Positions 43,720-44,109 of a stretch of 44,109 nt of DNA are shown piece by piece; position 1 is the stretch's first letter; every line of letters begins with the position of its first letter. Source of the stretch: Streptomyces sp. 15-116A (GTDB taxonomy: Bacteria; Actinomycetota; Actinomycetes; Streptomycetales; Streptomycetaceae); assembly GCF_025290915.1 (NCBI RefSeq), contig NZ_JAOCQE010000023.1, positions 1 to 44,109 of the forward strand, written 5' to 3'. The notes under the pieces were generated by a model. The model ran no database searches and had not been told where the DNA came from. It was given only the letters and a program-made list of their open reading frames with translations. A program made the translations under genes and the position numbers.

Positions 43720-44109
43720 TCAGCGGTCGTGCAGTACGCAGTCGCCGCAGAGACCCCCGCCGGGGGCGCGGTAGTACAGGCAGCAACTGCTGCGGCGGAA
43801 GGCGAGAGTCCGGCCGGCGGCGGTGAAGACTCCGGCGCCGGTGAGGGGTTCGCGGTCGAGGAGAGCCCGGACGAGACCGGTGACCGGGTACGGCGGGTGC
43901 GGTGCCTGGGTGAGCAGGACGCGCAGGGCGCCGACGAGCGCGGAGGCGGAGTTTCCGCGCAGGATGTGCGGGGACAGCCCGCTCAGCCGGCGGACGGCGG
44001 CGTTCAGCGGGGTCAGGTTGCCCAGCGCGACGGTCGCGTGCAGCGCGGCGGCGGGCTCCTGCGGGAGCGTGCCCGGGGCCCGCAGCCACAGCTCGTCGGG
44101 CCCGGAGCC
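43720..44109 (-). CDS. FhuF-like (2Fe-2S)-binding protein (partial, C-terminal part)
   Basis: About 129 codons are visible; the 5' end lies beyond the window. The C-terminus reads FRRSSCCLYYRAPGGG followed by LCGDCVLHDR, the Cys-Cys...Cys-x2-Cys ligand pattern of FhuF-type ferric-siderophore reductases and related [2Fe-2S] proteins. Upstream, helices such as LHATVALGNLTPLNAAVRRLSGL fit the family. It would release iron from siderophores in the cytoplasm. A small dyad GGAAC-C-GTTCC (43708-43718) lies right after the stop. Confidence 0.85.
   Translation of the reverse strand, partial: GSGPDELWLRAPGTLPQEPAAALHATVALGNLTPLNAAVRRLSGLSPHILRGNSASALVGALRVLLTQAPHPPYPVTGLVRALLDREPLTGAGVFTAAGRTLAFRRSSCCLYYRAPGGGLCGDCVLHDR

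Overview
This window looks like about 44 kb of Streptomyces (or close actinomycete) chromosome. The DNA is very GC-rich with GC-saturated third codon positions. Most proteins are typical streptomycete families: a SpoIIE/HATPase regulatory phosphatase, a SlpD/E-type secreted peptidase, and Ccr plus ethylmalonyl-CoA pathway enzymes. Many genes have a TANNNT hexamer ending 6-7 nt before the start codon, which suggests leaderless mRNAs. All calls come from reading the sequence; no searches were run.

Left part (1-15022, almost all on the minus strand): a DUF5107/TPR protein cut by the window edge, an arginase-fold protein without the usual metal-binding histidines, and a GNAT acetyltransferase. 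Next is a translationally coupled four-peptidase operon (M55 D-aminopeptidase, M20, S9, S66 LD-carboxypeptidase) whose last gene is frameshifted by an exact 19-bp tandem duplication. Then come a methyltransferase, a PAS-GAF-PP2C-HATPase phosphatase, a DHA2-type MFS exporter fused to three carboxypeptidase-regulatory-like repeats, and an SRPBCC protein.

Middle (15149-30558, mostly plus strand): an SplB-like (Rv2578c-family) radical SAM protein behind a LexA-type box, a secreted tripeptidyl-peptidase-like hydrolase, a GNAT and a HEAT-repeat protein. This is followed by an ethylmalonyl-CoA pathway block: a double-length 3-hydroxyacyl-CoA dehydrogenase, a TetR regulator, ccr, ethylmalonyl-CoA mutase, beta-methylmalyl-CoA lyase, a MaoC hydratase and an acyl-CoA dehydrogenase. 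Together these would turn acetoacetyl/crotonyl-CoA into glyoxylate and propionyl-CoA. The ccr promoter carries two perfect palindromes, one exactly filling the -35/-10 spacer. Downstream are psd and pssA for phosphatidylethanolamine synthesis.

Right part (30559-44109): a long inverted repeat separates pssA from a glycerate kinase. A decayed IS607-type element follows, with a frameshifted serine recombinase and a full-length TnpB-like protein whose third RuvC acidic position appears to be histidine. Then come four NAD/ADP-ribose-themed genes (ADP-ribosylglycohydrolase, NADP/F420 oxidoreductase-like, Nudix, Sir2), the alkylation-repair pair ada-alkA and ogt, a large Tat-exported GH2 beta-galactosidase with an inserted LamG-like domain, and the end of a FhuF-like [2Fe-2S] protein.

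No tRNA, rRNA, CRISPR array or prophage was seen.
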